A stretch of 10,000 nt of DNA from Cryptococcus deneoformans JEC21 (Eukaryota > Basidiomycota > Tremellomycetes > Tremellales > Cryptococcaceae), in assembly GCF_000091045.1 (NCBI RefSeq), contig NC_006687.1:270001-280000 (forward strand), given 5' to 3'. The notes below the pieces were generated by a model. The model did no database searches, was not told where the DNA came from, and saw only the letters and a list, made by a program, of their open reading frames with translations. Numbering within the stretch: position 1 is the first letter of the stretch; each line of letters begins with the position of its first letter. The position numbers were made by a program, and so were the translations under genes. Below, one piece after another: positions 6,758-10,000 of this stretch.

Positions 6758-9700
6758 CTAATCCATCGACCCGTCAGTTTTCATTTTTTTAGGGGCATGG
6801 CGATTGAGACTTGCAAAAAAATCAACTCACCTTGCTCGACGGCCTTTCCCCAGCAGACGGTGTAGTCGGCCGACTCGTCCCCCCACCCGCACCCGCACCC
6901 GTATGAATACTCGTAGGCCTACTTTTCACCCTCCCCAAACCCTCTCCTTGCCCTACTGAGCCCGCTATGCTCTGAGGCGAATCCGGCCGTTCCGACGTCG
7001 ACATTGACGTCCCGTGCGCTCGGCCGGGAGCCGGGCGTGGACCTCGAGCCGCACGGGGACCCCGAAGACGAGAGGATTCACCAGACACTCCGCGCTTGAG
7101 ACCGGCGGCTGAGCCGCCAGACGAGATGACAACGTCTCCTCCATCGGCCGGTGCCGCGGTCGGGGCTTGTTCATTTTCTTGGACTTGCTGGGTGTCTTTT
7201 GACAAAAAGGTAGTCGCAGTGGGTGGGATGGGATCTGTCTCGTGGGAAGGGGCCGCGGCGGCGGCGGGAGATGCGATAACGGGCGCAAGATCGGTCTTCC
7301 CCTCGGAACGACTGGAGCGGATCGAATTGGCAGAATGGACAGAGGAACGGTGGACAGCAGCAGAGGCGGCGGGAGGAGTAGAAGACTTGGGGTCAGTGTC
7401 GGAAGGTGGGATGAACGGCTCATCCTCGTCACTTCCAGCCTCCTCCATCTTCTTCGCCTCAATAGCCGGGCCAAAGCCAAGGGCAGAAACGGGATTAGTC
7501 GCAGAGCCAGCAGTCGCCGTCAAAGCAGGTGCAGGACTAGGCGTAGTAGGGACAGCCTGCTGCTGTGACTGGATAGGAGGCAAGTCCTTGCCGCCCCTAG
7601 GTGCAGGACTCGTCGCTCTCATCTGCGCTCTCTGCAACTCCAAGAGATGTTGAGGATCAACATCCTTACCAAGACTGCTTCGTGAAACTCTTTGATCAAC
7701 CAAGGCGGTACGTTTTCTTACAGGCATGGGACGATCAGTCTCCGCCTTCAGTTTCTCAACAAGCGGAGGGAAAAGGGCGGTGTAGTGCCTGATAAGGTCG
7801 GCGAGGAACAATGAAGGAGTACGGTCACCGATAGTGAGATCAGTCTCAAATTGTGGACGAAGAATTGCTTGGTGCTCGTGTCAGCTGGCAGTGAAACATC
7901 AGGCAAAAAAAACAAAAAGACACTTACTCCTTCCGACCGACAGTGCGAGTTTGGTAGTATATACTTCATCGGGCTCAGCAGACTTTGTCGTATCAATCAA
8001 GGTCCTGAAATGCTTGATGACAGCATCCAAAGCAAAGATATGCGATCCGGGCAACCTTCCAAGCACACTCGCCACCGCGCTCGTCATATCCACATCTTGG
8101 TCCGCACCCACAGCAGGATATACTGCCTTGGCATCTTCCCAGCCTTCCCAGCCCATCACAGGAGGGTTCAACTCAAGCAAGTAGAGCTTGATCGTCCCAG
8201 CGGCGACGGGAGCGTTAAACTTTTTAACAATGCTGATCAAATCATCGACGGGGATTTTAGGGTTGTTGATGGCATTTCGGAGCATATGGGTCTCCATAAG
8301 AGGCACCTCATAGATCCATGCTCGGCGTCGCTCTGAGCAAGGTATGAGCATACGGTCTATAACCAACTGAACCAGACTTACCCTCTTCGGAAATCGAGTC
8401 ATACATCTCCGCCAACGCGCCCAACAGCGCTTCCAGCGCCTCTGGGATTGCCCCCTTTTCCCGCTTTGGTGCATGGACCAGACTCTTCCATCCTCTCTCG
8501 CCCGACCATCGCCGAAGGTCTATTCCAAAGTTCACATCAGGCACGTCTGTATCCACACTTTCGTAAACATGCGATTGTGGCCTAAACGGACCAGTCCTGT
8601 TTCCTTCGATGAGCGCTTTGATATCGGCCTCGGGGTTGAACGCCTCGACAGAAAGCTCTGTAGACTTTTGAAGGTTGGCAAGTTTGCTAGGGAGTTTGGC
8701 AAGCGTGGTCTCGTATTGCTTCAACACCGTCTTGACGGCCGAAAGCCTCTCACGTTCCCATCTCTCCCACAAACGCAAACCCCGCTCAATACGCTCCTCC
8801 ATCTCCAACCTCTTCTCTTCAGCGCTCCACACTCCTTCTCGATACATTTCATCTGCCTTGTGGGCGTCTCGTCGTAAGCGGACGTGGGGAGGTTCATCAC
8901 TGTTAGCAAGTGACGCGGGAAGGTAAAGATGGTACTGCTTGAAGATACTGGGGATAGTATTGGTAGCATTGGAAGGAGAGAGAGGGGTAGGTAGTGCAAA
9001 AGGTTGGTGTGATACAGTCTCGTGACCGTTGACTTTGAGGATGAAGTATGTGTCGTCACTAGCATCAAATCCTCTACCCACACCGATCCGGCTAAAGTAT
9101 CCCATCTTGTGAAGCTCATCAGCCGCATCCGCACATCTCTCCCAATCACCCCCGAATGCTTCAACGTTATCCGCTAACCAGTTGACAATCTCCGCACCAG
9201 AGACAGTCTTCTCGTAGGTACCTAAAATGGTACTTCGTTGACGGCTGGCAAGAGCGGGATTGGATTTGGTGGATGATGTAGTGGGCGGCTCGGCATTGGG
9301 AGCGACGGTTGTGAGTAAGTAAGTATCAAGGCGCTGAAGAATCTCCTTGAGACCTCGCGGAGTGAGAGAAAGGCCAGAAAGGAGGATTGGTGCGACGTTG
9401 GGATCGGGTGAGGAGTGTAACTCGTGAGTGGTTGACTCAACACCTGGAAGGGTCGGCTTCCCATGCGGGTCGGTTGGCGGAATGAAGCACTCTTCTCGCG
9501 GGCTTCCAGGACTGTCCAAGCTGCCACCACCAACTAGATCTTCCGTCTTCAAGGGGCTTGGAGGGGGTGGGAGCACCTTCCCATCAACAGAAATTGTGTT
9601 TAGATGTTTTGAAGGAGACGAGCCAGGAGCACTGGAACCGCTGCTGACAGAGGCAGCCCGGAGCTTTTCCGTGATACGGTCGGCAACCGTGCCAGTACGT

Positions 9701-10000
9701 CGAAGGTTGGCACCAGACAGCTTGACTTGTGGGAGTTTGGGAGAAGAAGTGTAGTTGTCGGGAGGGGGTGAACGGGAAGTCGCTGGGGCAAACTTGACAC
9801 TATACAACGGTCAGTATGTTTTTCGCTAGACTGATAAAGCAAAGGCATACTCATCCTCAGCATCATCAGCCGCCCGTGTCTTTGCCAAATATGCCTTTTT
9901 GAGCTATGCTTCTCATCAGCCGGTAATCCGAGTCGATCCGTACTCCCCTCCGCTACTCACTTGCTCCAGTTTATGAGCGTCTTTTTCCCAGACACTAACA
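6674..10000 (-). CDS. RGD2: Rgd2-like F-BAR / DEP / RhoGAP protein (5' end outside window)
   Basis: Rgd2-type proteins bind membrane through an F-BAR domain and act on Rho GTPases (Cdc42 and Rho5 in S. cerevisiae) in cell polarity and wall control. Exons in coding order are 10000-9961, 9903-9851, 9799-8382, 8332-7928, 7867-6831 and 6757-6674; phases agree and 1011 residues are visible. Visible residues 1-37 (WEKDAHKLEQ, LKKAYLAKTRAADDAED, VKFAPA) are F-BAR helix. A Ser/Pro-rich linker follows, then a DEP domain (about 193-288; SGAEIVNWLADN, ADELHKMGYFSRIG, TYFILK), the second F-BAR segment (about 333-448) and a RhoGAP domain (about 473-685; IPEALEALLGAL, TIKLYLLELNPPV, HIFALDAVIKHF, TILRP). 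DEP inside F-BAR is the Rgd2 layout. A Ser/Pro/Ala-rich, probably disordered tail of over 300 residues ends the protein. The RhoGAP arginine finger is absent (E512 in WIYEVPL). The first exon may start at an acceptor TTAG at 9995-9998 rather than run off the edge. Confidence 0.88.

Noticed and set aside
6464..6865. Plus-strand 133-codon frame after COQ8
   Set aside because: It overlaps the last exon and intron of the RhoGAP gene in antisense and has no recognisable features; it is in the 3' UTR region.
7096..7653. Plus-strand 185-codon frame antisense to the RhoGAP tail
   Set aside because: The Ser/Pro/Ala-rich tail gives a Gly/Ala-rich antisense shadow with no start context, introns or domain. 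The sense frame is continuous with the RhoGAP domain.
1..10000. A new defence, mobile or biosynthetic system
   Set aside because: All four genes are recognised eukaryotic housekeeping families with normal introns; there are no unexplained gaps longer than 300 bp in which such a system could sit.

Overview
The window looks like nuclear DNA of a filamentous or yeast-forming fungus, most likely a basidiomycete of the Cryptococcus/Kwoniella (Tremellomycetes) type. This is inferred from very compact spacing, many tiny introns (40-73 bp, 21 placed here) with GTNNGT-like donors, CTAAC/CTGAC-type branch sites and short YAG acceptors, and from protein sequences that match fungal versions of housekeeping families. 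I cannot name the species.

Layout: (1) 1-2584, + strand: the C-terminal part (hinge to C-terminal ATPase head) of the condensin subunit SMC4, in nine exons, with its start outside the window. (2) 2759-4183, - strand: a complete four-exon coproporphyrinogen III oxidase (HEM13/CPOX) with a mitochondrial-type N terminus. (3) 4311-6458, + strand: a complete six-exon COQ8/ADCK3-type atypical kinase of ubiquinone biosynthesis. (4) 6674-10000, - strand: an Rgd2-like F-BAR/DEP/RhoGAP protein, five introns placed, with its start outside the window. Genes 1/2 and 3/4 converge with 174 and 215 bp between stop codons. Genes 2/3 diverge with only 127 bp between start codons. No intergenic stretch exceeds 300 bp, and I found no RNA genes, mobile elements or CRISPR.

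How the genes relate: HEM13 (haem) and COQ8 (ubiquinone) both support mitochondrial respiration and share one short divergent promoter, so co-regulation is plausible. SMC4 and the RhoGAP have no evident functional link to them.

The window is ordinary housekeeping DNA rather than a new system. The most interesting details are three GC-AG introns among 21; an in-frame, stop-free 48-bp intron in SMC4 that a simple ORF search hides; a hidden last exon of the RhoGAP gene; a RhoGAP domain that seems to have lost its arginine finger and two other conserved residues; and a G-quadruplex-prone stretch over the start of HEM13.
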